Shown here piece by piece: positions 39,983 to 48,845 of a stretch of 64,000 bases of DNA (within the stretch, counting starts at the first letter, position 1; the number at the start of each line of letters is the position of its first letter). The DNA comes from Ruminococcus sp. Lineage in GTDB: Bacteria > Bacillota > Clostridia > Oscillospirales > Ruminococcaceae. A model generated the notes under the pieces. That model made no database searches, had not been told where the DNA came from, and was given only the letters and a program-made list of their open reading frames with translations. The position numbers were made by a program, and so were the translations under genes. Where the stretch lies: positions 49,446-113,445 of the forward strand of contig JAFXXD010000014.1 in NCBI GenBank assembly GCA_017542475.1, given 5' to 3'.

Positions 39983-40008
39983 ATACTCCCTCACGGCTGA
40001 GGGAGTAT
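39983..40008. terminator. Bidirectional terminator between AraC and pectate lyase genes
   Basis: Perfect 11-bp stem ATACTCCCTCA / TGAGGGAGTAT. Confidence 0.88.
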
Positions 40009-40022
40009 CTTTATTATATAGC

Positions 40023-43000
40023 TTAACTTGATCGGTTTGCGCCTATAGCCAGACCGAGCTTTTTTGTTTCGTCGGCTATCATAGAAGCAATCTTGTATGC
40101 GCCTGCATTGCTGAGATGTGTATTATCAAGAGTAGTCTTGGCGGTGTCGGTGTAGCAGTGCATTTTTGCTGTTTCTGCTGCTCCGCCATAATTATAGAGG
40201 CTTGTATAGAGCTGTGTGGTCTGTGCGGTCATGTCTATAACAGGGATGTTATATTGCTTGCCGAGCTGTATCATAGCCTGCTGATACGGGGTATGCTGCT
40301 GATAGTTTGCCTGACCGTCAGCTCCGCGGCGCGTTATCGGTGTTACGAGTACAGGAACAGCGCCTTTATTCTTTGCAAGATTGATATAGTATGCTGCAAG
40401 AATGTATTCGTATGAATAACGTCCCTGACTGTCCTTGCCGCTGCTGTCGAGCGTGCTCCAGTCAAGACCTGTGTATGTTCCGAGTCCGGGATACTGGCTT
40501 TCGTCAGTCTTTTCATCATTATGACCAAACTGAATGAACAGGTAGTCACCCTTTCCGAGTGAGTTCTTGAGTGCCTGATAATTCTTTTCGGTCAGGAAAC
40601 TGCGCGAGCTCCTACCCGATAGTGCCAGATTCTCAACGGTGACTCCGCTGTACTGCTCGGCGAGTTTCATTCCCCAGCCGTAACGGTCATAGGGCTTGCT
40701 GTAGTTGTCATCGTAGAAGCAGACCGTCGAATCGCCTACGAGGAAGACCTTGCCCGAGAAGCTGAAATCATCGGGTTCATAGCTGTTAGCGGCTGTCGGA
40801 GCGGTCGTGGTCACGGTAGCTGCTGCGGCAGTCGCAACTGTAGTCGCAGCTGTCGTTTTTTCGGGGAGCGCAGGTGTCGGAGCAAAATCGGTTCCTACGA
40901 TGAGCTTTCTCATATGTATCATATCGAAGGAGTCAACGATACCGTCTCTGTCCATATCAGCGAATTCGCTGTCAGAGACTGAACCTGCACCGAGAAGGAA
41001 CTTTTGCATCGTTACAAGGTCGGAAACATTGAATTTTCCGTCCTTATTGACGTCGCCCAAGTGCTCTGCCGCGAGAAGCGTATAGTTCACACAATACGAC
41101 GACTGACCGTTTGTACCGCAGATGACAGTCGCACCCTTGCGGACACATCTGCTGTAAACGATGAATGTGATGCCGTTGCTTGTGGTCATTTTTATTGAGG
41201 TCTTCTGCCAGTCAGCGAGCCAGTCAGGAGTATTCTCAACGCGCTCGTCAACGGCTGCATACACTGTCATGTTCTTTGCGGCTGTGAATCCTGCCTGTCT
41301 GCCTTCTGTGAATTTACCGTCGCAGATTGTTTGAATAAGCTCGGCACCTTTGAACATTTCGGGTATCGAATAATAAGTGAATTCCCTGTCAGTGAATACT
41401 CTGTCGCCAGCGGAGAAGCCTTCTTTGATGCTCCACTGCGCGCCGTTTTCTGGAACGAGAGATTTCACCAGCTTTCCGTCCGCAGGAGGTGCAACTGTCG
41501 TAGTAGCAGGAGGCGCGGTTGTTGTCGCCGCTGTTGTCTGAGCGGGCTGCTCGTCCATTTTTACGCTCGGTGTAATAACATATCCTGCCGAGGGATAGCC
41601 TGTCTTCGCAAGTGTGGCATAAGTCATATTTGAAGCCGACGACTGCGGTCCGCTGTACTTTTCACAGTAGGACTTTGCATCTGCTGCCGATTTTGCAGTA
41701 TAGCTGTAATTCGTATTCGGACGCCACGAGCACGCCTTAGCTGTTTTGCCCTTCAGGCTGTATTTTGAGCCTGTCAGCGTTGAGCCGACCTCTGTGTACT
41801 GTCCCACATATTTGGACGAAATATCACTGCTCGAAACAGTGTCGTTCACCACTGAGCCCTTTCCTGTTCCGCCGTTGTAATAATTATTCTCTGCATACAG
41901 CTTGGCGGCTGTGTAAATGGTGTAACCCATATCGAAATTCACAACGTAGTTATTGAACGAATGGAAATAGCCGTATCTCATAAGTGCAGGAGCACGGGTA
42001 ACGCACTTGTTGTAATAATTATCCGCAAGTGTTGCGTGAGGTGTGCCGTTGAAGGTATTGTATGCTTCCTGCGTATCAACGGGATACCCTATGAGAACGC
42101 CGTATTCGTGGAGCCCGAATTTGCAGTCGGATACAGTAATGAAGTCAGTATTGTCGTTGTCGGTGTTGCCTTTGAAATTGAGAAATTTATCCCAGTCATC
42201 AGTCTTTGTCGAGGCACCGTTCACCTTGTCGTGCCCGACGAATTCAACGTGGTCTATCCAGAAGTTGTAGCCGTAGGCAAACTCCCAGATGTTGTCCGAA
42301 TTGAGTTCCTTGTCATGGGATATCTGTATATTCCTGATAATGATATCGTGTCCCGGACCGTAGTTCTTGTTGTAGGTAGTGAAATAAACATTATAGAGCG
42401 AATGAGCCGCATAGCTGCCGACAATGGTCTTGTTCGGCTGCAAATATATCTTCGCATCATTGAATCTGTATCGCCCGTTGCCGTCCTTGGAGTAGCTTCC
42501 TGTCTTGCTGATATTCTTGGTTATGACTATCGTGCAGGGTTCGGTGCTCGTGCAGGCTGACTTGAGCTGGTCGAAGCTCTGTACCTCGACGACCTTGCCG
42601 AGAGCTCCGCCGATATTGGAAGCCTTGACTTTGCCGTTTGTATCCTTGCAGTATCCTGCAAAGCCCTGCTCTCCCACAGCGTTCAGCAGCCATTTCTGCT
42701 CATTTTTTCCGCTGTAGGACGAGAGAACAACCTTGTTGCTGCTGTTTGTGAGCGCAAGCGAGGTGTTATCGTAGTTGACTATTCTGTAGTGAAGGGCGGT
42801 GCCGTATCCGTCCTTATCGACAGGGATAACGTACCAGTGCTGAGAGCGTGCGGATTCACTGCCGAAGATAACGCACTGAGTGCCCTCGCTGACATTGTAT
42901 CCCATAGGAGTTATCTGTCTGCCTGTTCCCATATTTGTTATTTTGTAGTAGCTGCCGTTATTGTCTGTGCCTACATAGTCGAACCGCCAGTTTTCGTTCT

Positions 43001-43226
43001 GCGTGTTCTTCTGCTCGGATACCACGACAGATGACTTGTCATCATATCCCGAGATGTTCATATGACGGCTGTTGTCGTAAGAACTTATACGAAGCAGAAC
43101 AGCTGGATAATCCGCTGATACCGCCTTGGAATCGATCGAGCGCAGCAGCCCCGAAAAAATAAGAGTAAAGACTGCCGAGAAAATGAAGATGAATGTCGCA
43201 GCTTTTGAATAATATGCTTTTTTCAT
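40023..43226 (-). CDS. Secreted ricin-lectin / pectate lyase PL1 / dockerin / CE12 esterase
   Basis: 1067 residues. Order: signal peptide (1-36); ricin-type beta-trefoil (about 40-185); PL1 pectate lyase (about 200-555) with DHVEFVGHDKVNG and the catalytic Arg region TRAPALMRYGYFHSFNN; Thr/Pro linker; shared ~145-residue module (590-735); two-loop dockerin (GDVNKDGKFNVSDLV, then ADMDRDGIVDSFDMI); second Thr/Ala linker; CE12 SGNH esterase (838-1060) with VGDSTV, GRSSRSF, GHND and DNTHLS. It should cut polygalacturonate and remove acetyl groups while bound to a scaffoldin. Two catalytic domains on either side of a dockerin is unusual. AAGGAGGGATC precedes the ATG. Confidence 0.93.
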   Translation of the reverse strand: MKKAYYSKAATFIFIFSAVFTLIFSGLLRSIDSKAVSADYPAVLLRISSYDNSRHMNISGYDDKSSVVVSEQKNTQNENWRFDYVGTDNNGSYYKITNMGTGRQITPMGYNVSEGTQCVIFGSESARSQHWYVIPVDKDGYGTALHYRIVNYDNTSLALTNSSNKVVLSSYSGKNEQKWLLNAVGEQGFAGYCKDTNGKVKASNIGGALGKVVEVQSFDQLKSACTSTEPCTIVITKNISKTGSYSKDGNGRYRFNDAKIYLQPNKTIVGSYAAHSLYNVYFTTYNKNYGPGHDIIIRNIQISHDKELNSDNIWEFAYGYNFWIDHVEFVGHDKVNGASTKTDDWDKFLNFKGNTDNDNTDFITVSDCKFGLHEYGVLIGYPVDTQEAYNTFNGTPHATLADNYYNKCVTRAPALMRYGYFHSFNNYVVNFDMGYTIYTAAKLYAENNYYNGGTGKGSVVNDTVSSSDISSKYVGQYTEVGSTLTGSKYSLKGKTAKACSWRPNTNYSYTAKSAADAKSYCEKYSGPQSSASNMTYATLAKTGYPSAGYVITPSVKMDEQPAQTTAATTTAPPATTTVAPPADGKLVKSLVPENGAQWSIKEGFSAGDRVFTDREFTYYSIPEMFKGAELIQTICDGKFTEGRQAGFTAAKNMTVYAAVDERVENTPDWLADWQKTSIKMTTSNGITFIVYSRCVRKGATVICGTNGQSSYCVNYTLLAAEHLGDVNKDGKFNVSDLVTMQKFLLGAGSVSDSEFADMDRDGIVDSFDMIHMRKLIVGTDFAPTPALPEKTTAATTVATAAAATVTTTAPTAANSYEPDDFSFSGKVFLVGDSTVCFYDDNYSKPYDRYGWGMKLAEQYSGVTVENLALSGRSSRSFLTEKNYQALKNSLGKGDYLFIQFGHNDEKTDESQYPGLGTYTGLDWSTLDSSGKDSQGRYSYEYILAAYYINLAKNKGAVPVLVTPITRRGADGQANYQQHTPYQQAMIQLGKQYNIPVIDMTAQTTQLYTSLYNYGGAAETAKMHCYTDTAKTTLDNTHLSNAGAYKIASMIADETKKLGLAIGANRSS

Positions 43227-43245
43227 AAGATCCCTCCTTAGAATA

Positions 43246-43273
43246 ATGGCTGTATCCCTCCCAAAGGATACAG
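43246..43273 (-). other. Leader hairpin before the pectate lyase gene
   Basis: Perfect 10-bp stem GGCTGTATCC / GGATACAGCC in the 5' leader, ending about 13 bases before the ribosome site. No T run follows, so it is not a terminator; it may stabilise or control the mRNA. Confidence 0.65.
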
Positions 43274-43352
43274 CCGCAGGACATCCGACTGTCCCTCCTT
43301 ACATCGGAAACAAATGGGTAGTGCAGATACTCATTTCTTCCTTCCAATTTTT

Positions 43353-43381
43353 ATTCTATCATATTATTTTTCTGGATTCAA
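43353..43381 (-). promoter_or_regulatory. Promoter of the pectate lyase gene
   Basis: Minus-strand TTGAAT, 17-bp spacer, TAGAAT. The leader is about 120 nt. Confidence 0.7.
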
Positions 43382-43423
43382 TGCCATTTTTAGCTACAAA
43401 AGTTGCACTTTTGCTCAAAAAAA

Positions 43424-43451
43424 GAGCAGTGAACTATATCATTCACTGCTC
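43424..43451 (-). terminator. Terminator of the CE12-PL11 gene
   Basis: GAGCAGTGAA / TTCACTGCTC stem, then TTTTTTTGAGC on the minus strand. Confidence 0.88.
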
Positions 43452-43466
43452 TTTGTCAGAAAGGCG

Positions 43467-46400
43467 TCACTTCGTTATTATCGAGATATTCGGCTTCTGA
43501 GGAGTTTCCATACCCGTGCCGAGGTAATAGCTGAGCATATGTGACTGGTAATAGCCTTTAGCCGTCATACAGTTTCGGTAGCATGGATCCTGCGCAAGAC
43601 AGGTCAGACGGATGTCGGTCGGAGCCGTCGGGCACCATATAACGAGCTTTGAATAGTCAGAGCTTGTCATTATCACCTCTTCACGCCAGTCGCCCGTTAT
43701 GTCACCGTAAAACATCGGAGCACCGCGGTCACTGCCTGCGCTGTCCGTTATTTTCCACGGAGAGAGAAGCCTTTCCACTTTCTGCGCCTGCCAGTTCCAT
43801 TTTTCAAATTTGGAATCGTTATAGGATTCCGCGAGCAGATCGCCGTCCCACCATAGCCTTATGCAGGGGTAAAGGTTGTTATCTCCGATACGCTTGCCAC
43901 TGTAATTGTATAAACCTTGGAACGACCATACCTCAAAGCCCTCGTAATTGGGGTCGATATCGCCGATATTGCCGCGTCCGACATCTATGAGCTCAGATGA
44001 CTTAGAGTAGTTTGTCCATAGCATTTCGCCCGTTGAAGCGTTATACATATATTCGAGAAGACCGTACTGATTCTTCTGCTGTATGCCGTATCCGTACATT
44101 TCCCTGCCGTTGTTCTTGTTGCTGAACGAGCCTACGAACCACCTGTCGCCGTGGACTATCTCGTCGATGTGATAGCGCAGAGTTCCGTCGCCGTTCAGAC
44201 AATAGCCCATGTGGAGGACCTCGTCTTTTCCGTCGTAGTCTACGTCAGTAACTCTTATCTGGTGTGCCTCAGCATAGCCGTTTTTGTATTCGGTGCGGTC
44301 ATTGAAAAGGATATCGTTCTTGTATCTCCAGCGGAGCCTGAAGGCGCCATTTTCATAGCCAAATGCAGCCGTCATGGAGTTGAAGGTCTTATCCTTGTTG
44401 CGGTTTTTCATCCAGCATATTACGCTCGGGTTCACGCCGTCGAGGCAGCCTACCTCCATCATGCAAGCCATAGTACCAACGCTTTTGAAATCGTCGGGGA
44501 CAGGTGTATAATCCTTGAGCACACCTGTTCTTCCGTCTATGACTGCAATGAACTGAGCTTGTGTATCTTTCGTATAGGTAAATTTTTTTCCGTCGCCGAA
44601 TATAACTCCGTCTGCGATACGAAGCAGGACGTCAGCGTATCCGTCACAGTCCATATCATAAACAGTGGCGCCGTCCCACATTCCGACGTCTATGGCAGAG
44701 GCTCCCGGGGTGATATTATTTTTGTTCTCACTGTTGTAGCCGAGATCGATCGTCCATAGATATGTCCCGTCGCTTTTGTAAGCCTCGAGCTTCTGATAGG
44801 TATCCGTATTCCTGTCAACGAGGTAATCATACTCACCGTCGCCGTCGAAATCTCCGACCCATACAAAGTGTATCTTGCTGCCGCTCTTGATATTCAGTAT
44901 CTTACACTGCTGAATAGCTCCTGCCTTGAGAGTATCACTGTCGTCAGCCGCAAGCTCTTTCCCGTTTACAACAGCATTCACGGAATAGGTATTGTCCTTT
45001 TTCAGATCAGCACCCGTATCGGTGAAGTTTGTCCCGCCTGTAAGCGGAGCACTGTTGAGCCTGACTGTTTTTCCGTCAGCTGTGCGGTAAACATTGAAAG
45101 TGGTATCGTCGCTGTCTGTTGCAAGCGAGCGCCAGCTAATGAACACGTCCTTGCCCGTAGACACTGCCGAGATGCCTCTGTTGAGGTATTCCATTTTTCG
45201 TGCATTCTCATCTGTCTGTGCCGACTCCGGATGCTTGTGAGAATAGGGAACTATATCTACATTTTTGCCGAGAATAAAGTACAGCAGCATTTCTGCGTCT
45301 GAGGCATCGGCACTGCCGTTACCGTTCAGATCAGCGAGCTCTGCGGATATGCCGTCAAAGCCACTGACAAGTCCCTGACGCATCAGTACCATATCAAACG
45401 AGTCTATTCTGCCGTTACGGTCAAGATCACCGCGGATAAAGGTTTCAGTGTCGTTCTGAGAAGCAGCGGTTCCCTGATGTTCGCTGTATTCAGTTGCCAC
45501 GACTATGTAATTAACAGCCGCATTCATATTTACCGCGCCGAGAGTGACTTTTTCGCCGTTCTTTGCGTCCTTGCGGTAGACATTATACGTCACGGCTGGG
45601 CTGCCGTCATCTGTCATTGTCATCGAAGTCTTTGTCCAGTCCGAGAGCCAGCCTGCGTTGGATTCAGCGCGCGTGTCAATGCCTACATAGACAGTGATAT
45701 CACGAGCGGCTGTAAAGCTCGCCTCATTACCTGCATACTTTTTGGAGTCGCAGGCTGTTCTAATCCATTCAGCTCCCTTCAGCTCATCGGGGACGAAGGT
45801 AAACTTACACTGCCTGTCGCCGAAGACCTCCTTGCCTGTATCAAGTCCTGACTGTACCGACCAGTCACCTGAATTATCGCTGTCATAAACAGTCAGTCCT
45901 GAAATGAAAGACCCATCATTTACTTTCACAGGTTCAGAGACCTCGGGAACCTGACTGAATTGCGTTGCGAACAACTCCGCCAGCTTTTCTGCACCTGCTC
46001 TGTTTGGGTGAAGCGTGTCGCCGTTCATATACAAAGCGGTTGTCTTATCCGCTCCTATGCTGATGCAGTGATCCTGCCAGAGCTTGAAAAGATCAACGAC
46101 CTGAACATTTTCATTTTTTCCGATATTGTCAAGTTCACCAGCGTACCAGCGGCTTGTGAGCAGGGGATTCCTCTGAGCATCACCGTTGCGTCCCTGCTGC
46201 TTGACAAGTATTACTTCCATACCCTTTTTCTTTGCACGCTGCACCATATCGGTAACGACCTGATTATAAACATCGCCATTATAGTACTTGGAATCGTTTA
46301 TTCCTATAGAAATAATGAATACATCGCCTTTTTTTCCGTAAGTCTCGATAGGAGTGAACTGTCCGGCCTGAACGAAGCCCTGAGCGTATTGTCCGCTTGC

Positions 46401-47051
46401 CGCCATATTGCGGATGTTCCAGCTCTTGTCTATATAGTGTCCGAGCATTTGTCCCCAACCGCCCTGTACGCTGGTATCAAGCGGGTAGTAATTGCATACC
46501 GTAGAATCTCCGCATATCCACACTGTAGGCGGAAGGGTCGGGTCATCAGAGATCTTTTCGATCTCGATAGAACTTATCGAAAAAGCTGTTCCCGATTTTC
46601 CGGCACCTGCACGGATATTCAGCTGTCCGTCGGTCACAGGGACAATCACCTCGTCTACCGCGTTATTGCCTGTCATATTCACAATCTGGAGCATATCCTC
46701 CATATATATACTTGTGCGTGATGTGTTTCCAAGTCTGACTTTAACATTATACAGTCCCTTTGCAAGGTCAACGTTGAAGGTCGTATTTCCCGTGAACTGC
46801 ACTGCATCGCTGAGTTCAGCATTTCCCGAAGCAGCAACATTTTTTACCTCCTTATTCGAAGAGAAGCCGAAGCCTTTATTTTTGTCGTAAACCTGCGAAG
46901 CACTTACGCTTGTCCAACCGCTTTGTCCGTTTGCACCGAGATCGTATTTCAGAACAGATGCGGCAGCCACTGGCGATGCGGGAAAAAATGGGATACCTGA
47001 AGCAATAATTGCCAGGGATACCAAATAAGCTTTAATATTTCTTGATTTCAT
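43467..47051 (-). CDS. Secreted CE12 esterase / dockerin / PL11 rhamnogalacturonan lyase
   Basis: 1194 residues. Order: signal peptide (1-31); beta-sandwich typical of RG acetylesterases (33-170: YDLGANGQSGWTSVS); CE12 SGNH domain (175-385: CGDSTV, AASG, GIND, DTLHPN); shared ~145-residue module (392-540); dockerin (GDLDRNGRIDSFDMV, then ADLNGNGSADASDAE); PL11-type lyase (about 620-1190: YLNRGISAVSTGKDVFISWR, WVGDFDGDGEYDYLVD, and the Ca-loop MDCDGYADVL). It should deacetylate and cleave the RG-I backbone. The dockerin is internal. The ATG at 47051 follows GAGAGGTGAT. Confidence 0.92.
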   Translation of the reverse strand: MKSRNIKAYLVSLAIIASGIPFFPASPVAAASVLKYDLGANGQSGWTSVSASQVYDKNKGFGFSSNKEVKNVAASGNAELSDAVQFTGNTTFNVDLAKGLYNVKVRLGNTSRTSIYMEDMLQIVNMTGNNAVDEVIVPVTDGQLNIRAGAGKSGTAFSISSIEIEKISDDPTLPPTVWICGDSTVCNYYPLDTSVQGGWGQMLGHYIDKSWNIRNMAASGQYAQGFVQAGQFTPIETYGKKGDVFIISIGINDSKYYNGDVYNQVVTDMVQRAKKKGMEVILVKQQGRNGDAQRNPLLTSRWYAGELDNIGKNENVQVVDLFKLWQDHCISIGADKTTALYMNGDTLHPNRAGAEKLAELFATQFSQVPEVSEPVKVNDGSFISGLTVYDSDNSGDWSVQSGLDTGKEVFGDRQCKFTFVPDELKGAEWIRTACDSKKYAGNEASFTAARDITVYVGIDTRAESNAGWLSDWTKTSMTMTDDGSPAVTYNVYRKDAKNGEKVTLGAVNMNAAVNYIVVATEYSEHQGTAASQNDTETFIRGDLDRNGRIDSFDMVLMRQGLVSGFDGISAELADLNGNGSADASDAEMLLYFILGKNVDIVPYSHKHPESAQTDENARKMEYLNRGISAVSTGKDVFISWRSLATDSDDTTFNVYRTADGKTVRLNSAPLTGGTNFTDTGADLKKDNTYSVNAVVNGKELAADDSDTLKAGAIQQCKILNIKSGSKIHFVWVGDFDGDGEYDYLVDRNTDTYQKLEAYKSDGTYLWTIDLGYNSENKNNITPGASAIDVGMWDGATVYDMDCDGYADVLLRIADGVIFGDGKKFTYTKDTQAQFIAVIDGRTGVLKDYTPVPDDFKSVGTMACMMEVGCLDGVNPSVICWMKNRNKDKTFNSMTAAFGYENGAFRLRWRYKNDILFNDRTEYKNGYAEAHQIRVTDVDYDGKDEVLHMGYCLNGDGTLRYHIDEIVHGDRWFVGSFSNKNNGREMYGYGIQQKNQYGLLEYMYNASTGEMLWTNYSKSSELIDVGRGNIGDIDPNYEGFEVWSFQGLYNYSGKRIGDNNLYPCIRLWWDGDLLAESYNDSKFEKWNWQAQKVERLLSPWKITDSAGSDRGAPMFYGDITGDWREEVIMTSSDYSKLVIWCPTAPTDIRLTCLAQDPCYRNCMTAKGYYQSHMLSYYLGTGMETPQKPNISIITK
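45500..45865 (-). repeat. DNA repeat encoding the shared module (copy in CE12-PL11 gene)
   Basis: About 365 bp that match 52570-52935 at high identity by eye, including synonymous sites, far above the similarity of the flanking domains. Diverged versions lie in the genes at 40023-43226 and 57387-59789. Confidence 0.85.
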
Positions 47052-47085
47052 ACATATCACCTCTCGAAGAGTATTCGTTGTTCAT

Positions 47086-47114
47086 ATTTTAACGCAGGCA
47101 TTCATTGAATTCAA
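47086..47114 (-). promoter_or_regulatory. Promoter of the CE12-PL11 gene
   Basis: Minus-strand TTGAAT, 17-bp spacer, TAAAAT; same -35 as the pectate lyase promoter. Confidence 0.68.
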
Positions 47115-47213
47115 TACAGAAATGAAGCAGAATAGTTGCATTTTTAGGCAAAGAACCTACCCGAACACCTTACGAACAATCAAAAAGTGCGATAAACAGA
47201 CGGTTTTGCTATA

Positions 47214-47250
47214 AAAAAGCGATGCCTACCAAACAGTAAGCATCGCTTTT
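47214..47250 (-). terminator. Terminator of the TetR gene
   Basis: AAAAGCGATGC / GCATCGCTTTT stem with T's on the minus strand. Confidence 0.88.
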
Positions 47251-47275
47251 CATATATATCAAATTGTATCAGCGT

Positions 47276-47785
47276 TTATATCCCCACAAGCTCCGCCACC
47301 TCCTGCGGAGTTTCCTTGTACCCGTTCTTCGCCCAATAGATGTATAGCTTATACACGCCGCCGATCTTATAGACGATCTCCCAAGCGTTGGCGGTATCGC
47401 CCAGCCTTGCGAAGAAACGGCGGTCAAATTCGTCCTCAAGCAGATAAAGCCTGTCGATCTTCATCAGAATACCGATGAAGTCACGGTGCTTGTACAAATG
47501 CTCAAACAGCCACACGATGTAGGGACGCAGGCTCTCCCGTGTGAGCGTGATATAGTTTTCATTGGTGTTTGACAGCCACTCGTCCGTGACCGTTTCGATA
47601 TAGTACCTCAAAATATCGTCCTTGTCCTGAAAATTGCGGTAAAAGGACACTCTACCCGACTGTGCTTCCGTAATAATATCGACTACCGTGATCTCATGAT
47701 AGTCTCTCTTTTTCAATAGCCTGATAAACGCCGCTGCAATTCGGTCTTTGACTGTGACAGGGCGTTTTTTCGTTCCTTTTCTCAT
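47276..47785 (-). CDS. TetR/AcrR-family transcriptional regulator
   Basis: 169 residues. The N-terminal helix-turn-helix (VKDRIAAAFIRLLKKRDYHE, then ITVVDIITEAQSGRVSFYRN) is the TetR DNA-binding signature, and the rest is an all-helical ligand domain. The ATG at 47785 follows GGGAGGTTTTG. Divergent from the two-esterase operon, and a palindromic site covers that operon's start point, so it probably represses it. Ligand unknown. Confidence 0.93.
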   Translation of the reverse strand: MRKGTKKRPVTVKDRIAAAFIRLLKKRDYHEITVVDIITEAQSGRVSFYRNFQDKDDILRYYIETVTDEWLSNTNENYITLTRESLRPYIVWLFEHLYKHRDFIGILMKIDRLYLLEDEFDRRFFARLGDTANAWEIVYKIGGVYKLYIYWAKNGYKETPQEVAELVGI

Positions 47786-47829
47786 AATGATACAAAACCT
47801 CCCGAAGTGTACCAAATTGCCCGAAAGCA

Positions 47830-47887
47830 TTGACTTTCGGAGCTTTTCATGCTATACTGATGATACAGATGAACCATATTCAGTATA
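47830..47887 (+). promoter_or_regulatory. Promoter and candidate TetR operator of the esterase operon
   Basis: TTGACT (47830-47835), 17-bp spacer, TGC-TATACT (47853-47858). Inverted arms TATACTGA (47853-47860) and TCAGTATA (47880-47887) overlap the -10 and the start site. Confidence 0.75.
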
Positions 47888-47925
47888 ACACATTTCATAC
47901 CGACTGTCAAGGAGGCTGAACGGAG

Positions 47926-48843
47926 ATGAAAAAGGTCATGAAAATAATCGGAATTGTGCTGCTCTGTATTATAGCCCTAATTGTTATCTTTCTTATTTAT
48001 GCAAGTCTGAAACCGTCTGTCCCTAAGAATTATACCGAAACCGTCAAAACGGGCGGTGAGATCGAAGCGAAATATCTGAAAAACGGCGGTCATGAAGTGG
48101 AATACTTTGAACAGGGTACTATGCAAAATTTCAAAAAGTATGAAGTGTGGTATCCTGCAGATATGAAAAACTCAGATAATTTATATCCCGTGATCGTAGT
48201 AAGCAATGGCACAGGTGTAAAGGCTTCCAAGTGCAAAGCAATGTTCGAGCATTTTGCGAGCTGGGGATTTATTATCATCGGAACGGAAGAAGAATACTCA
48301 TGGAACGGCTTTTCAGCCGATATGTGCCTGAACTTCCTGCTGAAATGCAATGATGACAGCGAAAGCATATTTTATCATAAGATACATACGGACAATATCG
48401 GTTCTGTCGGACATTCTCAGGGTGGTGTAGGCGTATTCAATTCCGTGACCGATATAAAACACGCTGATATGTTCAAATGTGCAGTAGCCGAAAGTCCTAC
48501 AAATCTTGAACTTGCAAATGGACTTGACTGGTATTACGATATTTCTAAGGTGAATGTTCCGATGCTTATGGTTGCAGGAACGGGGAATTTTGATGCCAAT
48601 ACTGTTATCCCCATTGACAAAATGAATGAGCTTTATGATAAGCTGACTGTTTCCAAAGCTATGACAAGGCGCTCCGATACAGATCATGGAGATATTCTCT
48701 ATTCTGTTGACGGCTATGTAACAGCTTGGTTTATGTGGCAGCTTCAGGGCGACGAAGAAGCGGCAAAGGCATTCATCGGTGATACGCCGGAGCTGATGAG
48801 CAATAGTATGTATCAGGATCAGAGGATAGACTTGGGAGAATAG
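47926..48843 (+). CDS. Membrane-anchored alpha/beta hydrolase
   Basis: 305 residues. A strong N-terminal helix (5-29, MKIIGIVLLCIIALIVIFLI) without a clear cleavage site should anchor it outside the membrane. An alpha/beta-hydrolase core follows, with nucleophile motif GHSQGGVG (about Ser167), preceded by VIVVSNGTG, and a late His in TDHGDILY. Its size and layout suit a dienelactone-hydrolase or acetyl-xylan-type esterase; the exact ester is unknown. It lies 2 bp before the next gene, which has the same anchor-plus-esterase plan. Base composition is lower in GC than the pectin genes. Confidence 0.88.
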   Translation: MKKVMKIIGIVLLCIIALIVIFLIYASLKPSVPKNYTETVKTGGEIEAKYLKNGGHEVEYFEQGTMQNFKKYEVWYPADMKNSDNLYPVIVVSNGTGVKASKCKAMFEHFASWGFIIIGTEEEYSWNGFSADMCLNFLLKCNDDSESIFYHKIHTDNIGSVGHSQGGVGVFNSVTDIKHADMFKCAVAESPTNLELANGLDWYYDISKVNVPMLMVAGTGNFDANTVIPIDKMNELYDKLTVSKAMTRRSDTDHGDILYSVDGYVTAWFMWQLQGDEEAAKAFIGDTPELMSNSMYQDQRIDLGE

Positions 48844-48845
48844 CT

